This document shows, piece after piece, positions 9,660 through 18,038 of a stretch of 64,000 nt of DNA. The notes beneath the pieces were generated by a model. The model saw only the letters and a program-made list of their open reading frames with translations, was not told where the DNA came from and searched no databases. This stretch comes from RHLJ01 sp048058975 (lineage in GTDB: Bacteria > Bacteroidota > Rhodothermia > Balneolales > Balneolaceae), in assembly GCA_048058975.1 (NCBI GenBank), contig JBLLNP010000008.1:62001-126000 (forward strand). Reading direction: 5' to 3'. Numbering within the stretch: the first letter of the stretch is position 1; the number at the start of each line of letters is the position of its first letter. The position numbers and the translations under genes were made by a program.

Positions 9660-9682
9660 TATTAGGTAAAAAAGGTTTTGGA

Positions 9683-10270
9683 TCACATCGCCTGATACTC
9701 GGCTAATACTTCCTGCATCTGAAACGTATGGCGTTGGCTGTGCGCTGAGATAACCAGCATTAACTGAACCATATCAGCTTTTCCAATAGGAAGGTCGCCT
9801 TTGTAGTTTCTGAGATTGGCGTCAGAATTTTTGATGAAATCAATCAGTTTAGCGCGTGATGCTTCCAGGGCATTAAGCATATCTGCTTTAGAATTCCAGC
9901 GACCTGAAGGCTCAAATTGAGGGGCCGTGGTAACTTTTGTTCCACGATTTGCCAACCTACCTATAAGCATTCCATCAGCTCCGGATAAATCTTCATCGTT
10001 AGGTTCAGACTGTGCTACGATACCCATAGCCATTCCTGTGAAGGCTTCTTCTGTTGTTAGAATATGCTCAAGACAATTAGCCACAGACCAGCCACCAGCT
10101 TCCGGAGTATAGTTCCAGGCTTCATCAGATAAAGAGCTAACTACATCCACGATATTCTGGTGCGTAGCATTTAAATATTTGATGGCAAATTCCTTATCCG
10201 CCTCCGAAGTTTGTGCAAAAGCAGAGCCTATAAAAAAGCTAAGAGCGAAAAGTAATGGTACGTTTTTCAT
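9683..10270 (-). CDS. Secreted DinB-like (DinB/YfiT superfamily) protein
   Basis: 195 residues with a signal peptide (about 1-19, ending GSAFA), which is unusual because DinB-fold proteins are commonly cytoplasmic. The mature part is a helical bundle with WSVANCLEHILTTEE near residue 60 and SAHSQRHTFQMQEV near 175; these contribute the metal-binding histidines typical of the DinB fold. Family members bind a divalent metal, and some act as thiol-dependent S-transferases. No partner gene is adjacent: it lies alone between convergent and co-directional terminators. Superfamily membership is clear; the reaction is unknown. Confidence 0.8.
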   Translation of the reverse strand: MKNVPLLFALSFFIGSAFAQTSEADKEFAIKYLNATHQNIVDVVSSLSDEAWNYTPEAGGWSVANCLEHILTTEEAFTGMAMGIVAQSEPNDEDLSGADGMLIGRLANRGTKVTTAPQFEPSGRWNSKADMLNALEASRAKLIDFIKNSDANLRNYKGDLPIGKADMVQLMLVISAHSQRHTFQMQEVLAEYQAM

Positions 10271-10350
10271 TATTCCCTTATTGATTAATGTGATGTGTAC
10301 TATAGTAACAAATTGAAGGCAAAGAAGGGGACGGAATTTTTAAAATAAAA

Positions 10351-10374
10351 AAGAGACGTTAAAAAACGCCTCTT
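10351..10374 (-). terminator. Rho-independent terminator of the WG-repeat gene pair
   Basis: On the minus strand AAGAGGCGTT pairs with AACGTCTCTT through a 4-base loop (one G-U pair) and is followed by a T-rich run. It lies about 45 bp after the stop of the 10420-11469 gene. Confidence 0.75.
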
Positions 10375-10419
10375 CTCACCTACGTATTATTTTGGTCAGT
10401 CAACCATGTCTAAGCGAAA

Positions 10420-11469
10420 TCAGTTAGTTGGAAACCAAACGTACTCTCCGGCTTTGTTTATGTAGCCATATTGTTCCTCAATCTCATTTTCAACCGAGAT
10501 GAAAATGGTGACTCTTGCAAGTCCATTATAAAATGGTTCCACTTCATCAAACTTAGGGCTGGTAATTTGATTTCCGGAAGTATCTATAAAAGTCCATTTA
10601 CCGTTAACAAATACGGGCGCTCGTTCTTCGCTAAAAGACCTTACTTCGTCAAATTGCTCTGGGATTACAAAACTGCCACTTTTATCTATAAAGCCAAATT
10701 GATTGCTATTTTTTCTGGCAGGAGCAAGCCCATTCCCAAATTTTCCAGCGCTTATGAACTGAGGAGAGATTTCTACTTCGCCATTCGAAGTAATAAATCC
10801 CCAACGATCGCTTACCCGAACCGCTGCCAGTTTATTGGAGAAAGGGAGCGCTTCAGAGTATTTAAGCTCAACCACGGTGTTTCCGGAACGATCTATATAA
10901 CCGAACAAATCATCATCCCTAACCAGAGCTCTTCCATCAGCGAACTGGTTTTCGTCAATCCGATCCAGATCATCTGGCATATTTACTGATTCGATTTCTT
11001 TTCCATTTTCATCGATGTACAGATACTCAGAATAGTCGATGCTTCGTACGAAGGCACGTCCGTCTGAGTACCCACTTGCTTCTCTGAATCGTGGGTTAAC
11101 AACAAAACCTCCTTTTGTATTGATGTAGCCCCATCTACCATCAAGCCGTACTGCAGCTTTACCCTCCGAAAAGCTTCGGATTTCCTGAAAATCTTCCTCA
11201 ATAACAAAATCACCATTTTTATCTATGAATTTCCATCTCCAGTTGTCACGTACACGCGCAAGCCCATCTGAGAATTCGTAAGCATTTTGCAAATCCGGCT
11301 CGATAACAATCGCGCCCTTTTCATTAATATACCCCCATTCTCCATTTACAAGAACCGGGTATAGTTTCACAGAGGTATCTTCATCTCCATTTCCGGTAAT
11401 GTCATTAACAATATTACATGAAGTGGAAAAAAAGAATAGAAGGCTGAATAGTATAAGCGAACGTTTCAT
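10420..11469 (-). CDS. WG-repeat lipoprotein (second of a tandem pair)
   Basis: 349 residues. A lipoprotein signal peptide with lipobox-like FSTSC (Cys about residue 18) is followed by about nine KLYPVxxNGxWGYINexG-type WG repeats of roughly 35-45 residues, each with an aromatic-Gly-phe/tyr-Ile-D/N core such as WGYINEKG, YGYINKAG, FGFIDKSG. WG repeats form beta-rich scaffolds thought to mediate protein contacts. It lies 10 bp downstream of a paralogue of nearly the same length and architecture (11480-12517), so the two arose by tandem duplication and share an operon. Outer- or inner-membrane anchoring is inferred. No enzymatic motif. Confidence 0.88.
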   Translation of the reverse strand: MKRSLILFSLLFFFSTSCNIVNDITGNGDEDTSVKLYPVLVNGEWGYINEKGAIVIEPDLQNAYEFSDGLARVRDNWRWKFIDKNGDFVIEEDFQEIRSFSEGKAAVRLDGRWGYINTKGGFVVNPRFREASGYSDGRAFVRSIDYSEYLYIDENGKEIESVNMPDDLDRIDENQFADGRALVRDDDLFGYIDRSGNTVVELKYSEALPFSNKLAAVRVSDRWGFITSNGEVEISPQFISAGKFGNGLAPARKNSNQFGFIDKSGSFVIPEQFDEVRSFSEERAPVFVNGKWTFIDTSGNQITSPKFDEVEPFYNGLARVTIFISVENEIEEQYGYINKAGEYVWFPTN

Positions 11470-11479
11470 AATTCTGTAT

Positions 11480-12517
11480 TTATCTAGTTGGGTACCAAAT
11501 ATATTCTCCGGCCTTATTCACATAGCCGAAGCGTGGATTTTCATTATTTCCGATCTGAACTCGGGCAATTCCGTCGTTAAAACTCTCTGCTGCAAAGAAA
11601 GGCTCTTTAATTACGATAAGCCCGGATTTCCGATTAATATAGAACCAGTCTCCGCTTAAGCGAACGGCACTCATGTCTTCAGAAAAAGATTTTACTTCGG
11701 CAAACTGATAAGGGATATCAACTACTCCTGATTTATCAATGAATCCGATGTAATCATCATTGCGAACCCAGGCTAAACCCTGAGAAAAGATTCCGGCCTC
11801 TTCAAAATTTGGGGTGATGACAGGGTTTCCGGTTTTATCTATATATCCCCAACCTTCGGTAGTTTGGATTGGTGCGAGTCCATCAGAGAATTGCCCGGCC
11901 GCGGTGATCTGGAAATCCGGCTTGATGCTTTCAGCTCCAGTCTGATCAATATAAACCCAGCCTTCAAAAGTTTCTACAGCTGCTACATCTTCCGAGAAAG
12001 GCTGGGCATCACTAAATATCAAATCTATAGCAATGTTTCCATTGGTTGAAACATATCCCCAAAGGCCATCAGAGCGAACGGCTGCGAGTCCCTCAGAAAA
12101 AGCGCCAGCGAAATCGAAGTCAGGTGCTATTACAAATTCACCACTTGTATCTATGAACCCATAAGATTGTCCCGGTTGCTGAGCGGGAGCGAGTTCCCCG
12201 GAGAAATCTCCAGCTACGCTAAAAGAAACCGGGATGGCAAGGGCTTTGGTTTCCTCAGAAACATAGCCCCAGTTTGTTCCTTGCCTTACGGCTGCATATC
12301 CATCCGAGAAAGCTCTTGCTTCATCAAAATTTGGTTCTATGACCATATTTCCGGATGTGTTTATATATCCCCACTTTCCATTTAATAGTACAGGATGAAG
12401 TGTTTCGGAGGCGTCATCGTTGTCTCCCTTAAATCCATCAACAACAGCACAACCTGAAAGGGCAAACAGGCTTAAGAGAGAGATGATCAGGGCAATTGTT
12501 TGTAGCTTTTTGTTCAT
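11480..12517 (-). CDS. WG-repeat lipoprotein (first of a tandem pair)
   Basis: 345 residues, beginning with a lipoprotein signal peptide and a clear lipobox ALSGC (Cys about residue 23). About eight WG repeats follow, each built around WGYINTSG-, YGFIDTSG- or WGYVSTNG-like cores and an AFSEGLAAVR-type strand. Both members of the pair end with the same GYVNKAGEYIWYPT / GYINKAGEYVWFPT tail. The promoter side carries the compound palindrome at 12536-12613. The role is unknown; a scaffold or ligand-binding lipoprotein is the family expectation. Confidence 0.88.
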   Translation of the reverse strand: MNKKLQTIALIISLLSLFALSGCAVVDGFKGDNDDASETLHPVLLNGKWGYINTSGNMVIEPNFDEARAFSDGYAAVRQGTNWGYVSEETKALAIPVSFSVAGDFSGELAPAQQPGQSYGFIDTSGEFVIAPDFDFAGAFSEGLAAVRSDGLWGYVSTNGNIAIDLIFSDAQPFSEDVAAVETFEGWVYIDQTGAESIKPDFQITAAGQFSDGLAPIQTTEGWGYIDKTGNPVITPNFEEAGIFSQGLAWVRNDDYIGFIDKSGVVDIPYQFAEVKSFSEDMSAVRLSGDWFYINRKSGLIVIKEPFFAAESFNDGIARVQIGNNENPRFGYVNKAGEYIWYPTR

Positions 12518-12535
12518 AATTGAATGTTAGTTTGT

Positions 12536-12613
12536 TTTTGCGAGCTCTGATAAATATCAGAGTAAAGCAATCTCACAAAGATTGCCGCGGTCGCGTTATG
12601 CTCGCTCGCAAAA
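12536..12613. repeat. Compound palindromic (REP/MITE-like) intergenic element
   Basis: The outer 10-bp arms TTTTGCGAGC / GCTCGCAAAA are perfect. Inside are two complete hairpins, CTCTGATA-AA-TATCAGAG and GCAATCT-CACAA-AGATTGC, so the unit can fold as a branched structure. It fills most of the 103-bp gap between the DUF1501 gene and the WG-repeat operon. I recognise the GCGAGC/GCTCGC type as similar to dispersed intergenic palindromes in related genomes; copy number cannot be seen here. Confidence 0.7.
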
Positions 12614-12620
12614 CACATAT

Positions 12621-14261
12621 TTATTTAATTAATGTCATTTTCTTTGTTTGGCTCCCATTCTGTGTTTCAATTTTATACAAATAAACTCCACTTGGTAAAG
12701 AGGAAGCATCAAAGGTTAAAGTATGTTCACCGGCCTGCATTATTCGGTCGGTAAGAGTTTGGATGCGTCGTCCTTTCACATCATAAACCTTAACAGAAAC
12801 GGCTCCTGATGCTGGTAAAACAAACGAAATATTCGTTGTGGGATTAAACGGATTCGGATAGTTCTGATGAAGGGTAAACTTCTGAGGTTTTCCATTTGCT
12901 TCGGTACCAACAGGTAATGGGTCAATAAAACCTAAATCCTGAAACTCACCCTGAAGTACGGTTTCCGTCTCTGAGACTTCCAGTCCAAACCAATTATTCA
13001 GAATAGAAGTATAGATTGAACGATAGTCTGTACTGAATACAGGGTCACCGGAATTATCCAGATCAGTCAGATTTGCATGATCTCCGTAAAGACCGCCGTT
13101 TACAGGGCCGAAAATCATGACCGGAGCTGAAGACCCATGATCTGTTCCCTGTGAAGAGTTTTCATCAAGAGTTCTGCCAAATTCTGAGAATGTCATCGTT
13201 AGTGCCCGATCTTGTTGACCGTCTTGCTGCAAATCAGCATAGAAAGCATTTACAGAATCAGCGATATCTGCAAGAAGATTGGCATGTCCACCCATGGTGC
13301 TGCCTTGGTTATTATGTGTATCGAATCCGCCTTTAGAAACCAAAAAGACTTTAGTTTGAAGTCCGCCACGAATTAGACGAGCAACTACAGAAAGGCTACG
13401 GGCAAGGCCTGAGTTTGGGTATTCTCCGAGGTTGGATGAAAGATCAGCTGCGTTCTGAATAGCTTCAAGATATTTGAATGAGGAGTTCGCAATCTTTCGT
13501 GCAAATGAAAGAGATCGGCCGAATTCATTGGCGGGCACATTTTCTTCACTATAAAATCCGCCTTGTTCGAGGAATTGAGCAAACTGAGAAGCTCCTCCAA
13601 ATGTTACACCAAGGTTTCCGAACTCACTTTGAAACAGATTTGCAGATCCTCCGATTCGTACTCCAAGTGGAAACTCGGGAGGATTAGCTATAAAATCAGG
13701 ATTGTCTTCAACCAGGAACCTTCCTGCCCATCCTGTACCTAAATTTACATTCTCATCACTGCCGGAAGTCCAAATATCGGTTGATCGGGCATGTGAGCGA
13801 TTAGGGTTTTGATAGCCCACATTATGAATTACCGACATATTACCATCTCCCCAAAGTGGCTGAAGAGAAGCCATCGCAGGATGCATACCGATATCATCAC
13901 TTAGTAAAATGGATTCTTCTTTGCTGATGGCAATAGTTGGTCGTTTTTGATAGTACACATCGTTTTCTACTGGTACGATGGTGTTCAATCCATCATTTCC
14001 ACCACCAAGTTGAATCAGAATAAGAACCCGGTTGTTATCGGCCGCCATTAATCGGTTCAGAAACTTAGTTCTGGCCATCGCATTTACAGAAAGTCCGCCC
14101 AGCATAAATCCGGAACCCAGAGCTCCGATTCCAAGCGTACTCAGGAAGCTACGACGAGTCCAGTTTTGGTGATCATGCTCATGAGCCTGGCCATGTTCGA
14201 GGCTACTGCCATGACGATTATTATTTAAATTTGGTTTTTTATGGTTGTGATGATCGCACAT
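12621..14261 (-). CDS. DUF1501 protein with His-rich N-terminus, Tat signal and T9SS sorting domain
   Basis: 546 residues. Residues 1-33 contain eight histidines, then WTRRSFLSTLGIGALG is a twin-arginine signal. The body matches DUF1501 (LIQLGGGNDGLNTIVP near residue 83, HNVGYQNPNRSHARS near 140, KGGFDTHNNQ near 310, SEFGRTLDENSSQGTDHG near 355), a sulfatase/alkaline-phosphatase-like fold. Residues about 464-546 are a type A T9SS domain (QNYPNPFNPTT to MTLIK). It is predicted to be exported folded by Tat and then through T9SS. It sits 11 bp after the DUF1800 gene; the DUF1800-DUF1501 pair is a recurrent operon of unknown function. Confidence 0.9.
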   Translation of the reverse strand: MCDHHNHKKPNLNNNRHGSSLEHGQAHEHDHQNWTRRSFLSTLGIGALGSGFMLGGLSVNAMARTKFLNRLMAADNNRVLILIQLGGGNDGLNTIVPVENDVYYQKRPTIAISKEESILLSDDIGMHPAMASLQPLWGDGNMSVIHNVGYQNPNRSHARSTDIWTSGSDENVNLGTGWAGRFLVEDNPDFIANPPEFPLGVRIGGSANLFQSEFGNLGVTFGGASQFAQFLEQGGFYSEENVPANEFGRSLSFARKIANSSFKYLEAIQNAADLSSNLGEYPNSGLARSLSVVARLIRGGLQTKVFLVSKGGFDTHNNQGSTMGGHANLLADIADSVNAFYADLQQDGQQDRALTMTFSEFGRTLDENSSQGTDHGSSAPVMIFGPVNGGLYGDHANLTDLDNSGDPVFSTDYRSIYTSILNNWFGLEVSETETVLQGEFQDLGFIDPLPVGTEANGKPQKFTLHQNYPNPFNPTTNISFVLPASGAVSVKVYDVKGRRIQTLTDRIMQAGEHTLTFDASSLPSGVYLYKIETQNGSQTKKMTLIK

Positions 14262-14272
14262 ACTGGTCTCCC

Positions 14273-15853
14273 TTAAATAAGTTGATAAGCTGGTAACTGG
14301 ATGAGATAGGAAATGTATTGCCGTAAGTTCTCGGCAAAGGTATCCTGATAGTAGAGATTGTCATCCGAATCGGTGTTAGCGGTCCATTCGTACCAGGGGA
14401 TGTTTCCCAGCAGTATTTTCGCCAGATTGATTTTATAGTCAGGGAAACCGGACACATCAGGTGCTAAATCAGGGTTTCCCGCGAATCCTTCTTCAACTTC
14501 TCTTATACCTACCTGATCAAGTGGGAGCGAAAGAACATGTTCTGCTATGTCTTCGGCCAGACTGAAAGGATTGGATGGATCAGAAACTTTCTCAGCTATC
14601 CTAATTGGATCATATTGATTCCCGGCTCCATCATATCCATAAATTAAATCAGTAAGGTTATCCCAACGCGAAGGCATTAGATTTGTATTCAGCCAGGTGT
14701 AATGCCCCGGGGTGCCGTCAGAATCAGGAGGGTTATAACCCGACCACCCGAATACGGTTTCAGGTCGGAGTAATTCTTCATTCAATTCCTGCATTCTCAA
14801 TCGAATATATTCTTTGATCTCTGCATTTGGAGCAATTTCCAGTTGTCGAAGAAAACTCATAAAAACTTCAATGGGACTTTTAATACGAGCGCCCATGAAG
14901 CGTTCTTCATAAAAGTGTGCACTGCTAAGCAGATTTTTGAGAATATCCGCAATGTTGAAGTTTACACTAATGCAGTAGTCAGCTAGATTCTGAATGGCGG
15001 CATTGTCCGGTTCCGCACTTACAAAATAGACATACAGTTTGCGACACAAAAACCAGGCGACTTCATTTGGTTTTTCATCAAAAATTAAATCCACAACTCC
15101 GTCCAAATCAAAAGTATTTGTTTGACCGAGTATGGTTTTGGAACCTGCATCGTGACGCGAAGCATCAAAATATCCTGATAAAGTGGCATTGTTTACCCCC
15201 CAACCTGTAACCGCTCTTGCTACTTCTGCAACATCATTTTCGGTATAATTCGGAGTACCATTTTTATCGTGCGTGCCAAGAGCGAACAACTCCAGAAGTT
15301 CACGTGCAAAGTCTTCATTTGGTTGTCCGGCGCTGTTGTTGTAGTTGTTGAGATAGTACACCATCGCGGAATTCTTACTCATATCACGGATCAGCTCTTT
15401 AAAATTTCCAAAGCCTTTCTGTTGAATCAACTTCATGTATTTGTACATGTGGCTGGCATAACTACCCGGTGCTTTCCCGGGCAAGTCGTTCATGTTTTGA
15501 TACGAAACAGCAAAATGATTACTCCAGAAAAGCATCATTCGCTCCATCAATCCGCCATTGTACATACGATCCATCCATCGGAACTGGATATCATACATAT
15601 CAAGGATATCCCCGGAATTACCTGAATTGTACCAGGATGGATCATCGGGCAGTATAGCGGCTGCGGCTTCATCAACAATGGTATTTACCGCGTTTTCGGC
15701 TGAACCAAGTGCCCGAAGGCGGTTAAGGTCGCTAATCTTATTTCCGAAATGAGTTCTTCGGGTTAAATGGGCGGCCTGAGCTTTTCCCCATGTTCCCTGG
15801 TAACTGTTTAAACTTGATGAAATTCTTTGATCGAATAGAGAAGTCGAATTCAT
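14273..15853 (-). CDS. DUF1800 family protein
   Basis: 526 residues from the ATG at 15853. A TTG 36 bases further upstream is possible but adds residues not expected for the family. DUF1800 features: AHLTRRTHFG near the N-terminus, the WYNSGNSGD segment, RMMLFWSNHFAVS, FARELLELFALGTH, the EVARAVTGWG block and HDAGSKTILGQ. The protein is mostly helical with no clear signal peptide. Partner proteins of the DUF1501 type are encoded next, 11 bp downstream, and the pair is conserved in many Bacteroidota and Planctomycetota. The biochemical role is not established. It is transcribed divergently from the DUF3857 gene at 16062 across a 208-bp region in which I see no clear promoter. Confidence 0.9.
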   Translation of the reverse strand: MNSTSLFDQRISSSLNSYQGTWGKAQAAHLTRRTHFGNKISDLNRLRALGSAENAVNTIVDEAAAAILPDDPSWYNSGNSGDILDMYDIQFRWMDRMYNGGLMERMMLFWSNHFAVSYQNMNDLPGKAPGSYASHMYKYMKLIQQKGFGNFKELIRDMSKNSAMVYYLNNYNNSAGQPNEDFARELLELFALGTHDKNGTPNYTENDVAEVARAVTGWGVNNATLSGYFDASRHDAGSKTILGQTNTFDLDGVVDLIFDEKPNEVAWFLCRKLYVYFVSAEPDNAAIQNLADYCISVNFNIADILKNLLSSAHFYEERFMGARIKSPIEVFMSFLRQLEIAPNAEIKEYIRLRMQELNEELLRPETVFGWSGYNPPDSDGTPGHYTWLNTNLMPSRWDNLTDLIYGYDGAGNQYDPIRIAEKVSDPSNPFSLAEDIAEHVLSLPLDQVGIREVEEGFAGNPDLAPDVSGFPDYKINLAKILLGNIPWYEWTANTDSDDNLYYQDTFAENLRQYISYLIQLPAYQLI

Positions 15854-16061
15854 AAAACTGCTCAAAAATTTAGAATTCTGATTGCACAAATTGATATCAA
15901 TAAGAGGAAGGCAACCTAATATCTGTTACAGTTAAGATTTGAAAGCCTTCTATTTCGGTTGCAGAAAGAAGTTCCTTCAGTTCATAAAATTTTAATATTT
16001 CTTTTTTTATTTGTATTCAAAAAATTATTTTCGCTAATAAACTCAACAATTTATAGATATC

Positions 16062-18037
16062 ATGAAAAAAGCCCTGCTCTTCATTTGGTTGATTCTCCCT
16101 TTTCTATCTTATGCTCAAACGTATAAATTCGGAGATATCCCTCGGGAACATTTAGAAATGGAAGTTTATCAAAAAGACTCATCAGCTAATGCTGTGGTTC
16201 TCTTTTCTAAAGGTGAGGCTCGGCTAGAGTACTACAATGACAAATTTCATTTAACAATCTACAGGCATATTCGAACTAAAATCTTAACAGATGAAGGACT
16301 TGATGAAGGTGAGATCAGCTTCAGGTTCAGAGATAGAGACTCAGATTTTCCACAAAGAGTGAAAGACATTAAAGCCGTTTCCTATACACTCTCTGAAACT
16401 GGCGATGTAATAAAAGAATCAGTAGGAAGAAAAGACCGTTTTGAGGAAGAAGTGACTGAAAATGTTTCAGAAATTAAATTTCAAATCCCAGGGTTGAAAA
16501 AGGGGAGCATTTTTGAATATCAGTATGAGCTTACTTCTAATAACCCATTAGATTTTCCATCATGGATTTTTCAGGATAATATTCCTGTTATATGGAGCGA
16601 ATATTCTGCAAGAGTTCCCGAGTGGTTTAGGTTTTTAACAGTGAGCCGAGGATATCATGACTTCTTTGTAAATGAGCAGGAAAGGTATAATGATAGAGTT
16701 AACATAAACAGCAGGACAGGATTAGATTTTCTGGATTTTGAGGGCACAGAGTATCATTATGTAATGAAAGATTTGCCAGCTATTGCTGATGAGCCATATA
16801 TGAAAACCTCGATGGACTATCTTTCCCATATTCGTTTCCAGCTTTCATCTATTCAGTTTCCCCAGGCCCTTGAAGAATCATATCTAGACACCTGGCCTGA
16901 ATTGATCAGCGGACTTATTAAAGATGGTGATTACGGGCGAAGAATTAAGCTAAGTTCACAGATGAAGTCTGATTTGGATGAAGTGCTAACTAATGCCAAT
17001 ACAGACTTAGAAAAAATGATAGCAATCTATAATCATGTTTCTACTCATATGGATTGGGATGAGAAATACAGATTATACGTATTTGATGATCTTTCGAAGA
17101 TTTATGAAGAAGGAACCGGCAATGGTTCGGCGATAAACCTTATTCTGATTGCTATGTTAAGAGAAGCTGGTTTAGAAGCACATCCATTAATTACCAGTAC
17201 AAGAACTAATGGTGAAATCATCAGTTTGTTTCCAATAATAGGTCAGTTTAATCACACAGTAGCATATGTTCAGTTTGATGGTTCCTATTACTTGTTAGAT
17301 GCAAAGAATGAGCTCAGACCCTACAATTTGCTTCCGTCAGAAGTGTTAAATGGAAGTGGGCTGATTATTTACGAAGGGCAGGAAATTTGGGTGCCCTTAG
17401 AAAATCAGGTTCCTAATGCCAGTACCAATATTCTCAGGGTTCTGGTAAAAGAAAATGGTTATGTCGGCTCTTTAAGCTCACGAAGTCAAGGTTTTTACGC
17501 TGTTGAACTAAGAAATGAACTGGACTTTACCGAGCTTAAAAAGAGTGTGAAAGATGAGGTTTTTGATCTCGATGAAACACATTTTCAGATTGATAGTGTT
17601 TCCATTACAAACGATCAACTGGATGAAAACTTCCAGTTTAATGCAGAGTTTACTTTCACTGATTCAACTGCATCTGATTTTTATACATCAACCCAATGTT
17701 ATTGGGGAGGGTAAAAGAATCCCCTTTCAAAAATAAGAATAGAACATTTCCGGTAGATTTCAACTACCCTTTTAGCGAGACGATTACAATGAATATTCAA
17801 GTTCCGGAAAATTGGAAAATCGATGAAGTACCTGAATCTGTACTTTATCAGTTACCTGATCAGGCCGGAGAGTTTAGGAGGCTGGTTCAGAATAGTGGTA
17901 CCGTGATTTCATTGAGTTACAGGTATGTGATAAATAAGACCAGGTTTTTACCTGATGAGTATGAAAATCTAAAGGCTTTTTATGATGGAATGGTTGATAA
18001 ACTTTCCCAAAACATCGTTCTAAAAAAAGCATCCTGA
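16062..18037 (+). pseudogene. DUF3857 / transglutaminase-like secreted protein, frameshifted (paralogue 2 of 3)
   Basis: Reading from the ATG at 16062 gives 550 residues ending in an unrelated tail at 17714. The homologous C-terminus (ESPFKNKNRTFPVDFNYPFS) resumes in the -1 frame and runs to a TGA at 18037. Restoring one T to the T5 run at 17678-17682 yields a continuous protein of about 658 residues aligned end to end with the paralogue at 7687. It has a signal peptide (ending LSYAQ), DUF3857 domain and transglutaminase-like core. The Cys position holds G355 while H398 is kept. The lesion may be real, a sequencing undercall, or less likely recoding, since T TTT TAT is a poor slippery site. 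The stop is one base before the next ATG (18039). Confidence 0.85.
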
Positions 18038-18038
18038 T

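Noticed and set aside
10471..10989. 172-codon plus-strand ORF inside the WG-repeat gene
   Set aside because: Mirror frame of a repeat-rich real gene; low-complexity translation and no start signal.
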